DNA of 27,890 nucleotides from Caldora sp. SIO3E6 (GTDB lineage Bacteria > Cyanobacteriota > Cyanobacteriia > Cyanobacteriales > Coleofasciculaceae), in the NCBI GenBank assembly GCA_010672185.1, contig JAAHHL010000005.1:10729-38618 (forward strand), read 5' to 3'. A model generated the notes under the pieces. That model had not been told where the DNA came from and did not search any database. It saw only the letters and a list, made by a program, of their open reading frames with translations. Of this stretch, positions 1-6,759 are shown in pieces. The translations under genes and the position numbers were made by a program. How positions within the stretch are numbered: position 1 is the stretch's first letter; the number at the start of each line of letters is the position of its first letter.

Positions 1-1
1 A

Positions 2-454
2 GTGATCCGGGTACTGAATCTACCCGTAGTCCTTACCAAGGAGATGGATAGTGCTGATGTCGTTTTGGGTTTGCGATCGCATGTCAAAAATCACTCCAAG
101 ATTCGGTCTATTGCCAGGGCGCGTCATGTGCCCATTCACGGGATAAAATCCAGTACCATGCCTCAGATTAGCCGTGCTTTACGGTATCTGCTGCACATGG
201 ATGATCCCAAAAACCCTGAGGCGATCGATCTGCGCTTATTTGCTCACAACGGTAGTGATGATGAAATAGAAGCCCTAGAAGAAGCTCGTCTTGCCGTTGA
301 GCAAATTGTCATTCCCCAAGGGCAACCAGTGGAGTTATTGCCGCGATCGCCAAAAGTGCGTAAGATGCAACACGAACTAGTGGAGCACTATCGCCTGAAA
401 TCTGACAGTTTTGGCGATGAACCCAATCGGCGCTTACGTATTTACCCAGCTTGA
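2..454 (+). CDS. R3H-domain AAA ATPase (Ycf45-like), C-terminal part
   Basis: This is the 3' end of a gene that begins outside the window; the GTG at position 2 is probably an internal codon. The visible 150 residues match the tail of the cyanobacterial and plastid Ycf45-type proteins, which join a stage III sporulation AA-like P-loop ATPase to a C-terminal R3H single-stranded nucleic-acid-binding domain. The R3H-like segment lies at about residues 117-148 (RKMQHELVEHYRL, then NRRLRIYPA). Before it comes an acidic linker and a region with VVLGLRSHVKN, as found after the ATPase core. The cellular role of the family is not settled. A hairpin terminator follows within 10 bases of the stop, and tRNA-Gln follows on the same strand. 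The family call is recognition from memory and no search was made. Confidence 0.8.
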   Translation: MIRVLNLPVVLTKEMDSADVVLGLRSHVKNHSKIRSIARARHVPIHGIKSSTMPQISRALRYLLHMDDPKNPEAIDLRLFAHNGSDDEIEALEEARLAVEQIVIPQGQPVELLPRSPKVRKMQHELVEHYRLKSDSFGDEPNRRLRIYPA

Positions 455-462
455 AACCATCA

Positions 463-515
463 ACACTCCCCTGGGATTTAGCTTTCGGCTATCAGCTTGG
501 GGAGTGTGTCTTCTT
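463..515 (+). terminator. Intrinsic terminator after the R3H gene
   Basis: Perfect 9-bp inverted repeat ACACTCCCC (463-471) and GGGGAGTGT (499-507). The loop contains a further small hairpin (AGCtttcgGCT), and a T-rich tail (GTCTTCTTT) follows. It lies just after the stop codon at 454 and before tRNA-Gln, so it most likely ends the R3H transcript. Confidence 0.6.
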
Positions 516-542
516 TGGCATTGGGAATTTTCCTCATAGGAC

Positions 543-573
543 TTGACATTTCCTGGGTAGTAACTGTTAGGAT
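543..573 (+). promoter_or_regulatory. Possible promoter of tRNA-Gln
   Basis: A consensus -35 TTGACA (543-548) is followed after 19 bases by TAGGAT (568-573) as the best -10. Transcription would start about 10 bases before the mature tRNA 5' end at 591. The spacer is longer than ideal, so the -10 assignment is tentative. Confidence 0.4.
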
Positions 574-590
574 AAATAAGGCTAAATCAA

Positions 591-662
591 TGGGGTGTAG
601 CCAAGTGGTAAGGCAGCGGGTTTTGGTCCCGCCATTCCTAGGTTCGAATCCTAGCACCCCAG
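591..662 (+). tRNA. tRNA-Gln (anticodon UUG)
   Basis: A 72-nt cloverleaf can be drawn by eye. The acceptor stem is TGGGGTG (591-597) with CACCCCA (655-661) and discriminator G662. The anticodon stem is GCGGG (616-620) with CCCGC (628-632), and its 7-base loop TTTTGGT has TTG at positions 623-625. The T arm carries GGTTCGAATCC. The U1-A72 acceptor pair is typical of bacterial glutamine tRNAs. CCA is not encoded. In cyanobacteria this tRNA is normally charged through Glu-tRNA(Gln) amidation. Confidence 0.97.
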
Positions 663-670
663 TTTAAATA

Positions 671-862
671 GGGCTTGCTGAATTAGTGCGCAAGCTATAC
701 CAGACAAAGCTTTCAGCCTTTAATAAGCCAAGTATTGTACAAGGAAATGTATCAAATGGGCTCAAAAAGCTGGCATTGTTGTGGAAAATCCCTGGCTAAT
801 CTTCAAGCTGAAAGCTGACAGCTGACAGCTGATAGCTAAAAACTGATAGCTAAGGACTTCCT
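671..862 (+). repeat. Interspersed repeat, copy 1 (second copy at 16198)
   Basis: About 190 bases are repeated in the same orientation at 16198-16390 with roughly 90% identity by eye. Shared blocks include GAATTAGTGCGCAAGCTATA, AATAAGCCAAGT and GGAAATGTATCAAATGGGCT. The left end GGGCTTGCTGAA resembles the terminal repeat of cyanobacterial transposons. In this copy the right terminus is missing and runs straight into the octamer-array element at 868. There is no ORF inside, so it is probably a non-autonomous or degraded insertion element. Confidence 0.7.
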
Positions 863-867
863 TTCAA

Positions 868-988
868 GAAACAAGGGAGCAGAGGAGCAGAGGAGCAGAG
901 GAGCAGAGGAGCAGAGGAGCAGAGGAGCAGAGGAGCAGAGGAGCAGAGGAGCAGAGGAGCAGGAGGAAAGAGATTTGACAAAAGTTTC
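868..988 (+). repeat. Octamer tandem array with conserved flanks, copy 1
   Basis: About eleven copies of an 8-bp unit (GAGCAGAG) span 877-963. The array is framed by GAAACAAGGGAGC on the left and GATTTGACAAAAGTTTC on the right. The same two flanks frame a longer array of the same unit at 27528-27683. The ends GAAAC and GTTTC are inverted repeats, so the array behaves like the variable core of a defined element. Reading frames through it are not genes, because an 8-bp unit cycles through all frames. Confidence 0.8.
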
Positions 989-993
989 GACCC

Positions 994-1038
994 TCATTAC
1001 TCATTACTCATTACTCATTACTCATTACTCATTACTCA
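994..1038 (+). repeat. Heptamer tandem array (TCATTAC)n
   Basis: Six copies of the 7-bp unit TCATTAC. It is the kind of short tandemly repeated repetitive sequence known from filamentous cyanobacteria. The rest of 1039-1168 holds no gene that I can support. Confidence 0.85.
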
Positions 1039-1168
1039 AAAAAGCTCTCCCACACCTTTTTTCGTTCACCCGTCCCGTTGAGCCTCTTTTTCTCTACACC
1101 CTACACCCTGACTACTTTACAATTGTCTTGTCACCCCTGAAGATTTGCTGTCCAATTTCAATAATCTC

Positions 1169-1204
1169 AATGCCCACCAATCCCGGTTAATTATGGTGGG
1201 CATT
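1169..1204 (-). terminator. Long perfect hairpin downstream of the small Cys-rich ORF
   Basis: An 11-bp perfect inverted repeat, AATGCCCACCA (1169-1179) and TGGTGGGCATT (1194-1204), with a 14-base loop. It lies 60 bases after the stop of the minus-strand 55-aa ORF and could end or stabilise that transcript. No T-run follows on either strand, so a rho-independent role is uncertain. Confidence 0.35.
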
Positions 1205-1264
1205 GTGAAGAAATGTTTGCTTTCGTTATGATGGCAATCCAACCTAGGAAGTAAGTTGCTCGCA

Positions 1265-1432
1265 CTAATCTGGGTCGTTACTATCTTGACCATTACCACC
1301 GCAACCGCAACTATCACCATCACCGCCGCAATTACATTCGCCTAGCGCTTCCAACAAGTCATGATGCCTATCTTCAACTTTCTCTTCAACTTTCTCTTCA
1401 ATTTTCTCTTCAATTTTGATGCAATCATTCAT
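1265..1432 (-). CDS. 55-aa Cys/Gly-rich small protein (precursor-peptide-like)
   Basis: A short reading frame starts at ATG (1432-1430) with a strong ribosome binding site, AGAGGA (1446-1441), 8 bases upstream. Residues 6-21 are a charged repeat (IEEK, IEEK, VEEK, VEDR) likely to form an amphipathic helix. HHDLLEALGE follows at 23-32, then a Gly/Cys-rich tail CNCGGDGDSCGCGGNG (33-48) ending in SNDPD. The layout of helical acidic leader, LEALGE turn and Gly/Cys core resembles ribosomally made peptide precursors, although two CxC motifs plus Cys4 and two His could equally bind metal. No maturation enzyme is recognisable nearby, so the function is unknown. The good Shine-Dalgarno site and biased composition argue for a real gene. 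Confidence 0.65.
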   Translation of the reverse strand: MNDCIKIEEKIEEKVEEKVEDRHHDLLEALGECNCGGDGDSCGCGGNGQDSNDPD

Positions 1433-1654
1433 AAGATATGTCCTCTTGCTTTTTGGTTTTGTTATTCAGGTTTTTCAGGACTAGATTTGTTGACTCACCA
1501 TTACAGTTAGTAAACTTCACATAATAGTAGTATAATTAATAGATAACAAATCTATTTTTGGCTGTAAAATTAATAATTCTTAACAGGTAATGATAGACTT
1601 ACATTTCAAGAAAAATGGCTTGAATTAGACATATCGAAAAACTCAATATTGATC

Positions 1655-1788
1655 TATAGCGTTTCCCAATAAGTTGTGAATCTAGATTGTCGTTTTTTTT
1701 ATTAAAAAAATTCTCTGTATTCATTTCCCTGCTCCCTGCTCCCTTTTTCAGACCATTCAGTGTTTATGACCCAGATGGAAACGCTATA
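1655..1788. mobile_element. Miniature inverted-repeat element (TA-type ends)
   Basis: Perfect 12-bp terminal inverted repeats TATAGCGTTTCC (1655-1666) and GGAAACGCTATA (1777-1788) bound 134 bases with no ORF. The outermost TA on each side would be a target duplication of the kind made by IS630/Tc1-mariner transposases; that assignment is inference. The inside has a poly-T/poly-A stretch and a short CCCTGCT repeat. The flanking bases 1433-1654 and 1789-1869 are AT-rich and hold no gene I can support. Confidence 0.65.
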
Positions 1789-1869
1789 CGTCCCATAGGG
1801 ATTTCAGGTTCTTTTCTGGAGATATCTATTATATTAGATAAATAATCGTAGGTTTTGAGCCTTTAAGTT

Positions 1870-2331
1870 ATGGCATTCAGTCCCCAGTCTTCTGCCCTGC
1901 CAACGGGAAGTCTACGCAAAGTTCATCACATCGCCTTAAATGTTAGGGATATAAACGCATCTCGTCACTTCTATGGTAATATACTAGGTTTACACGAACT
2001 CACTGGCGATGAGGTTCCCTCTACTTTCGTACCCTCGGTAACTGCTGGCAAGCTTGCCAACTTTATCACGCCAGATGGCACAGCTATCAATCTCTTCTGG
2101 AAACCAGAGCTGCTACCGCCCGCTCCAGATCCTGATCAAGCTTTTACTCGTGCTCATCACTTAGCTTTTGATATTGCTCCAGAATTATTTGACCAAGCTG
2201 TTGCCGTGCTATGCCATCATCAAGTTCCCATAAATTCTGGGCCAGTCAGTCGTCCCACTGGACGTGGCATCTATTTTTATGATCCTGACGGCTTTATCAT
2301 AGAACTCCGCTGCAACCTCCTATCAGCTTGA
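1870..2331 (+). CDS. VOC-family (glyoxalase/bleomycin-resistance-like) protein
   Basis: The 153 residues form a single VOC module of two beta-alpha-beta-beta-beta halves. The first half begins KVHHIALNVRDINASRHFYGNILGL (about 17-41). The second begins HHLAFDI and ends GIYFYDPDGFIIEL, supplying the His and Glu that normally bind a divalent metal. The family includes glyoxalases, extradiol dioxygenases and fosfomycin or bleomycin resistance proteins; cyanobacterial copies of this length are mostly uncharacterised, so the substrate is unknown. Start ATG at 1870 is preceded by AT-rich sequence without a strong Shine-Dalgarno site. It stands alone between two miniature elements. Confidence 0.8.
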   Translation: MAFSPQSSALPTGSLRKVHHIALNVRDINASRHFYGNILGLHELTGDEVPSTFVPSVTAGKLANFITPDGTAINLFWKPELLPPAPDPDQAFTRAHHLAFDIAPELFDQAVAVLCHHQVPINSGPVSRPTGRGIYFYDPDGFIIELRCNLLSA

Positions 2332-2423
2332 TCGGTTTTTCGTAGTGGCATGGCAAGTTTTAAATGTAAGTGTAGATAATCACATGTTCATTAATTAATA
2401 AGGATGAAGGGAAAGATTAACCG

Positions 2424-2615
2424 AATTCGGGTCTTCCGTACGTTGTGCTAAACTATCAGATTTAATAGCTCATAAAGCTTGCCACACAAAGACTGTAGCA
2501 CCTAAGTAACTCAAAACTCCTGGAAATTTGGTAATAAATGGCTAAAGCTATCGCTGTTAATACTTTGCTAATTCAAACTAATAATTTAGCACACCAACTA
2601 CGGAAGACCCAAATT
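2424..2615. mobile_element. Miniature inverted-repeat element, family A copy 1
   Basis: Long imperfect terminal repeats of about 30 bases. The left end AATTCGGGTCTTCCG runs into TTGTGCTAAACTAT near 2456. The right end, read on the minus strand from 2615, is AATTTGGGTCTTCCG running into GTGCTAAATTAT. The 192-bp element has no ORF. A second element with the same terminal pattern but a different interior lies at 11484-11671. The remainder of 2332-2749 shows no gene. Confidence 0.7.
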
Positions 2616-2749
2616 ACGCAGAGCTAATCCTTGTTATTTTGTGCTATTATTTTATGATAGGTAAAATCTGCGCACATATATATAGCAATTCTCTTTATCA
2701 AAGATGAAGACTATTTGGTAAATTTTACTCAACCATTTTTCTCCCCTTT

Positions 2750-3073
2750 ATGTCTAAGGCAGTACAATATATAACTAATGAGCAAGGAGAACGAGTGGGT
2801 GTTTTACTCGATTGGAGTACCTACTCTCAACTCTCCCAGTCATCAAAGTTAGACGAAGATTGTTTGATGGGGTTAAGTGTTGATGAGTTAAATGCCCTTG
2901 CAAGTTGTACCTTAGCTGTGGTTGAGCAAACTCGTTTGGATGATTTAATCGCCAGAAACACAGAATCATTGCTCTGTGCCGATGAAGTTGCCCAATTAGA
3001 TGATTTGTTGGCGAAGGCAGATCATTTAACCCTTCTCAAGACTCGTGCTAGATATACCCTCGAGATAGAGTAG
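2750..3073 (+). CDS. Small antitoxin-like protein, apparently orphan
   Basis: 107 residues beginning SKAVQYITNEQGERVGVLLDWSTY, the pattern of Phd/YefM-like or related cyanobacterial small proteins in which a short beta-hairpin N-terminus is followed by helices. The C-terminal half (ARNTESLLCADEVAQLDDLL, then LTLLKTRARYTL) is typical of a family common in cyanobacteria and often adjacent to a nuclease-type toxin. Here nothing toxin-like follows: the downstream 300 bases are repeats. It may be a solitary antitoxin or a remnant of a pair. The start is not supported by a clear Shine-Dalgarno site. The family call is moderate, from memory of similar proteins. Confidence 0.65.
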   Translation: MSKAVQYITNEQGERVGVLLDWSTYSQLSQSSKLDEDCLMGLSVDELNALASCTLAVVEQTRLDDLIARNTESLLCADEVAQLDDLLAKADHLTLLKTRARYTLEIE

Positions 3074-3340
3074 TGGGAGCATCTTGCTCGCTTTTTCCCT
3101 CTAGCACACGCTACTGTTGCATTTTTACCGGGAAATCCCTAATCAACTCTTCACTTATTACTTATTACTTATTACTTATTACTTATTCTCCCAAGCCCTA
3201 CCTACTTTTTGGTGGTATTATTATGGATAATGGAATAGGTCTGCGCCTGTAGATTCTGGTCAGGTAAAAAAATACGATTAGGGCAAGCTGATACTGTAGG
3301 CGATTGAATTTAAGACAGGCAAGATGCCTGTTCCACCAGA
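3074..3340. repeat. Repeat-bounded spacer with heptamer array
   Basis: The left edge GTGGGAGCATCTTGCTCGC (3074-3092) and the right edge, read on the minus strand, GGTGGAACAGGCATCTTGCC (3337-3318), are related inverted repeats sharing GCATCTTGC. The right edge also contains the hairpin ACAGGC-aagat-GCCTGT (3315-3331). Between them lies a heptamer array of ACTTATT (about 3151-3186). No gene is supported here. Confidence 0.5.
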
Positions 3341-3384
3341 GATTGTCAAAACTCTTCCTTTCAATTAAGAGACTTGACTTCTCC

Positions 3385-4653
3385 CTACCCCCTAACACCT
3401 ACAACCTTATCCAACCTATTGATTGCCTCCCCTGGACCTACCACAGAGACATAAGGCTCCATCAAATATTGCTGTGCAACTGCTTGAGCCTCTGTTGGGG
3501 TAACTTGAGCCACGTCTTGCTGAAATTCGAGGTCAAATTCAATTCCCAATCCTAGGGATTCATACCAACCATAGACTTGAGCTAGCTGAGCATTAGTCTG
3601 TTTGCCTAGGGCATATTGACCTAGAAGCTTATTTTTAGCAGTCTGGAGTTCCTCGGAATCTAACTTGGTAGCGCTAAGTCGCTCGACTTCAGTGCGCAAA
3701 CCATCGAAAGCTATTTCCGTATTTTCTGGTGCTGTACCTATATAAACAGCAAACATAGAGGCTAACTGACGTGTCGGATAAAATGCTGAGACATCATAGG
3801 CTAAACCCCGCTTTTCTCGCAATTCCACAAACAAGCGACTGGAAAGGCCATTACCAAGATAGGTACTGAGCAGTTTCAGGGTAGCATAATCCTTCTCTTT
3901 GACAGAGGAAGCATGATAGCCCAACATCACAATTGATTGCTGAGTTTCTTCAGGTGTCTTTACATGACAAGGGTGGGAAGTGAGGGAGGATAACTGGGGT
4001 TGTGTGGGAAGTATCTCTGTAGGCTGCCAATCCCCAAACACTCGCTCTACTTGTTCAACTGCTTCTTCGGACGTCAAACGACCGGCGATACTAATCACCA
4101 TATTGTTGGGATGGAAATGAGCTTGATGATACCATGCCAAATCAGTGCGGTTTAAGCTAGAGGCAGTTGCTTCTGTGCCCAAAATTGAAGTGCCATAGGG
4201 ATGGTTGGGATAAATTACCCGCCGCAATTGTTCATAAGCAACAGTAAAAGGTTGTTCTTTCTGAGAGCGAATACCCTGGATAGTCAGTTGTTTCTCTAGC
4301 TCTACCTCAGATTCTGGGAAACTAGGGTAACGCAAAATCTCTGCTGCCAACTGTAACATTTCCGGCCAGTCTGGGGAAACAGTCTTCAGGGAAAGTACAA
4401 AATAATCGTTAGCGGCATCAGCACTCAGATAAGCCCCTACCGACTCAACTCGCTCAGCAATTTCTATGGATGAGAGTTGCTCTGTCCCTTTGGTAGCTAC
4501 AGCTGAGAGTAAGTGAGATAAACCCATCTTGTCTAGTGGCTCACAGTGACTACCAACTTTAAAAAAGATCCTACTAGCAATAATATCTGCTGCTGAATTT
4601 TCTATACTAATTACGACAATACCGTTATCTAGAACTGTACGCTGAATTGTCAT
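3385..4653 (-). CDS. M16-family peptidase homologue lacking the zinc motif
   Basis: 422 residues, start ATG 4653 (MTIQRTVLDNGIVV). A longer frame to 4716 only adds residues encoded by a heptamer repeat, so I reject it. The family's HxxEH zinc-binding site is replaced by HLLSA (residues 47-51), so this should be the non-catalytic partner of the preceding gene. The C-terminal M16 half is intact, with RGLAYDVSAFYPTRQLASMF and the glycine-rich GNGLSSRLFVELREKRG. In bacteria such pairs form a heterodimer with one active and one inactive subunit that degrades or processes short peptides. It lies downstream of the active subunit and is probably co-transcribed with it. Confidence in family and inactive status is high; the substrate is unknown. 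Confidence 0.9.
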   Translation of the reverse strand: MTIQRTVLDNGIVVISIENSAADIIASRIFFKVGSHCEPLDKMGLSHLLSAVATKGTEQLSSIEIAERVESVGAYLSADAANDYFVLSLKTVSPDWPEMLQLAAEILRYPSFPESEVELEKQLTIQGIRSQKEQPFTVAYEQLRRVIYPNHPYGTSILGTEATASSLNRTDLAWYHQAHFHPNNMVISIAGRLTSEEAVEQVERVFGDWQPTEILPTQPQLSSLTSHPCHVKTPEETQQSIVMLGYHASSVKEKDYATLKLLSTYLGNGLSSRLFVELREKRGLAYDVSAFYPTRQLASMFAVYIGTAPENTEIAFDGLRTEVERLSATKLDSEELQTAKNKLLGQYALGKQTNAQLAQVYGWYESLGLGIEFDLEFQQDVAQVTPTEAQAVAQQYLMEPYVSVVGPGEAINRLDKVVGVRG

Positions 4654-4741
4654 TTGTTGTTTGTTATTGGTTGTTTGTCGTTTGTTGTTTGTTGTTTGTT
4701 CATTCTCAATTCTCAATTCTCAATTCTCAATTCTCAATTCT
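4654..4741 (-). repeat. Two adjacent heptamer arrays at the M16 gene junction
   Basis: On the plus strand, 4654-4699 is an imperfect array of TTTGTTG/TTTGTCG and 4703-4741 an array of TCAATTC. The second array supplies the last codons (LELRIEN) and the stop codon of the upstream M16 gene. The first occupies the short spacer in front of the downstream M16 start, exactly where a ribosome binding site would be expected. Confidence 0.8.
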
Positions 4742-6018
4742 AAATTCTCCTTAATACTAAGTACCGTAACGGCGTAGTGCTCAGGGGAAAGATACTGCTG
4801 AGTTAAGTGCATCAAGTCTAATGGCTTAAGATTGAGAATTTTACTGGGATAACTAACCGCTAATTCAGCTGTAGCAATCGTATTGTAGTAACCATATAAG
4901 CCTGCTAGTTGGCTAGCTGACTCAGTGGAAAAAATATAATCATTGCAGAGGAGGCGCTGACAGCGTTGGAGTTCCCTTAAAGAAATTGGTGTTGTCTGTA
5001 ACTCTCGCAAATGAGCGCAAATTAATTCTTCCACTTGTTCGAGGTACTGGGGTTCTAAACAAGCATTAATCGTAAATAAACTAGAATCTTTTTGTAGCGA
5101 GAAACTACTGCTGATATCATAGACTAGTTGCTTTTCCTCCCGTAATTCTCGCACTAAGCGAGAAGATCGTCCATCTGCGAGGAGTACAGAGAGTAGATCC
5201 AAACCGTAGGCATCGGAGAGTTGCTCTACTCCTGGTCCAATCCAACCCATCAGTAAACGTGCTTGCTCTAAACGAGGTATACACAGTTCCTGATGACGAA
5301 CTAAGGTAATTGGTGGTTCTGCCGTTGTTTCTACCGGTGGTAAATCAGCTGGTGGAGCAAATTGAGCAAAAGAACGATTAACCAAGTTTAACGTTGATTC
5401 TTGGTCTATTCCCCCAACAATCACTACAGTCATATTCTCCGGTTGGTAGTAATGTTGGTGAAAGCGGCGCATTTGCTGAGGTGATAGCGATCGCAAATTT
5501 CCCTCTGTTCCCAAAACAGGACGTCCGTAAGCATGATGTTGATAAATGCTTTTAGTCAGTTCCTGAAAACCTAACCAGTCTGGATTATCGTAGGAGCCAC
5601 GAATTTCTTCTAATACCACATCCCTTTCCCTGACAAATTCATCGTCGGGAAGCTCAGCATGTAAGAGTAAGTCGGCTAGATGAGGCAGCGTCTCTCCCAA
5701 GTATTGAGCTGCTGTGGTGATGTAGAAGTGAGCATAATCATGACTAGTGGCAGCATTAGTCGCACCACCACGACTCTCAATCAACCAGTCAAATTCACCA
5801 GGTGCAAGGGTGGGAGTACCCTTGAAAATCATGTGCTCCAGGAAGTGGGCCATACCAGACCATTCTATGGGTTCTGCGATCGCACCGGCACGGACCCAAA
5901 CATCGGCGATTACTACTGGAGTTGCCGGTAGGTGTTGATGAATCACAGTTAGACCATTACTCAGCCTGAATATGTCAGCTGGAAATTCGGTGGCAGCAAT
6001 CAGCGGCTCAGATAGCAA
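4720..6018 (-). CDS. M16-family zinc metallopeptidase, catalytic subunit
   Basis: 432 residues. The inverted zinc motif HFLEH (58-62) is present, with the third ligand expected in VVLEEIR (about 134-140). The N-terminal SNGLTVIHQHLPATPVV and the internal GRSSRLVRELREEKQLVYDISSSFS are typical of the two M16 halves. No signal peptide is evident, which suggests a cytoplasmic enzyme. The called start is TTG (6018-6016); no in-frame ATG lies near the conserved N-terminus, so TTG is plausible but unproven. The last seven residues come from a heptamer repeat and are probably dispensable. It precedes the inactive homologue by 66 bases on the same strand, consistent with a two-subunit peptidase. Confidence 0.9.
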   Translation of the reverse strand: MLSEPLIAATEFPADIFRLSNGLTVIHQHLPATPVVIADVWVRAGAIAEPIEWSGMAHFLEHMIFKGTPTLAPGEFDWLIESRGGATNAATSHDYAHFYITTAAQYLGETLPHLADLLLHAELPDDEFVRERDVVLEEIRGSYDNPDWLGFQELTKSIYQHHAYGRPVLGTEGNLRSLSPQQMRRFHQHYYQPENMTVVIVGGIDQESTLNLVNRSFAQFAPPADLPPVETTAEPPITLVRHQELCIPRLEQARLLMGWIGPGVEQLSDAYGLDLLSVLLADGRSSRLVRELREEKQLVYDISSSFSLQKDSSLFTINACLEPQYLEQVEELICAHLRELQTTPISLRELQRCQRLLCNDYIFSTESASQLAGLYGYYNTIATAELAVSYPSKILNLKPLDLMHLTQQYLSPEHYAVTVLSIKENLELRIEN

Positions 6019-6239
6019 TTTTTTTAATCTCAGGTTTCTCTTGAGTTTAATTTATCTTAACCCTTAAATGCCTTGCCACTGATATTTGAGATTTTAGATT
6101 ATAAATTTTGCTCTGTTCCTTTTGTTAAGGGTCTTATACCCCTTTGGTAGTACTCAAACAGCTCTCTAGTTCTGCCTTAAGATACTTGCAAATATCTAGA
6201 TTCCTTAACAAAACTCTTTTTTCGTGAACCAGGTTACAG

Positions 6240-6335
6240 GTTTACCGAGACGCCGTTTTACCTCAGTTTATGACCTGGAAAACCAGGTGGGTACTAAGTA
6301 GTCTCGTTTAAAGTTTCCGGGTACATGCCCGGTCT
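6240..6335 (+). other. Possible structured RNA in the 740-base spacer
   Basis: The gap 6019-6759 holds no gene. Within it, CGAGAC (6246-6251) pairs with GTCTCG (6301-6306) around an inner hairpin ACCTGG-aaaa-CCAGGT (6273-6288). A second hairpin CCGGG-tacatg-CCCGG (6317-6332) follows. AACCAGGT also occurs at 6227-6234, giving an alternative pairing for ACCTGG. I do not recognise a known riboswitch or sRNA. A heptamer array (CCTTCTG) lies at about 6628-6655. The strand is a guess, taken from the plus-strand gene that follows. Confidence 0.3.
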
Positions 6336-6759
6336 ACTGCTACAAGAGCGCTGAGTTCCCTTTTATTAACGGACAAAGATCAAAAAACAGTATTGGCAGT
6401 CACCAACGTCCTAGTAGAACCTGCGATCCTATTGTAACTATTTATCCGAGAATGACCAGACTTGACAAATTGACTGGGATTGTGATCCTGTTGCCAGATT
6501 AGCTATCACCTTCTCCCTGCCTTCTTTTCACTAACTTTTTTATCCCAACTTTTAAAGTATAGCAACCGCCAAGGAGGTTAGGACAACGCCAAACGCAGCA
6601 AACCTTGATCAGTCAATCTTTTCCCTTCTGCCTTCTGCCTTCTGCCCTCTGCCTTTTGCTATAAGTTTGATTATAATGGCAAAGATGTTGTGGCTACGCC
6701 ACTCCCACAGGCAATTCAACTCACACTGTAAGATGTGGTGCTTCTAGCGGGAAAATCAA

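Noticed and set aside
975..1190. 71-aa plus-strand frame after the octamer array
   Set aside because: Its N-terminus is the TCATTAC heptamer array (HYSLLITHYSLL); no family resemblance or ribosome site.
1117..1323. 68-aa minus-strand frame (MMVIVAVAVVMVKIV start)
   Set aside because: It overlaps the 55-aa Cys-rich ORF in another frame; only the latter has a Shine-Dalgarno site and biased, protein-like composition.
4654..4716. N-terminal extension of the inactive M16 protein from ATG 4716
   Set aside because: The extra 21 residues (NNKRQTTNNKQQ) are encoded by the heptamer array.
6240..6335. tmRNA, 6S RNA or RNase P RNA in the 6.2 kb spacer
   Set aside because: None of the conserved motifs of these RNAs is visible; kept only as an unassigned structured candidate.
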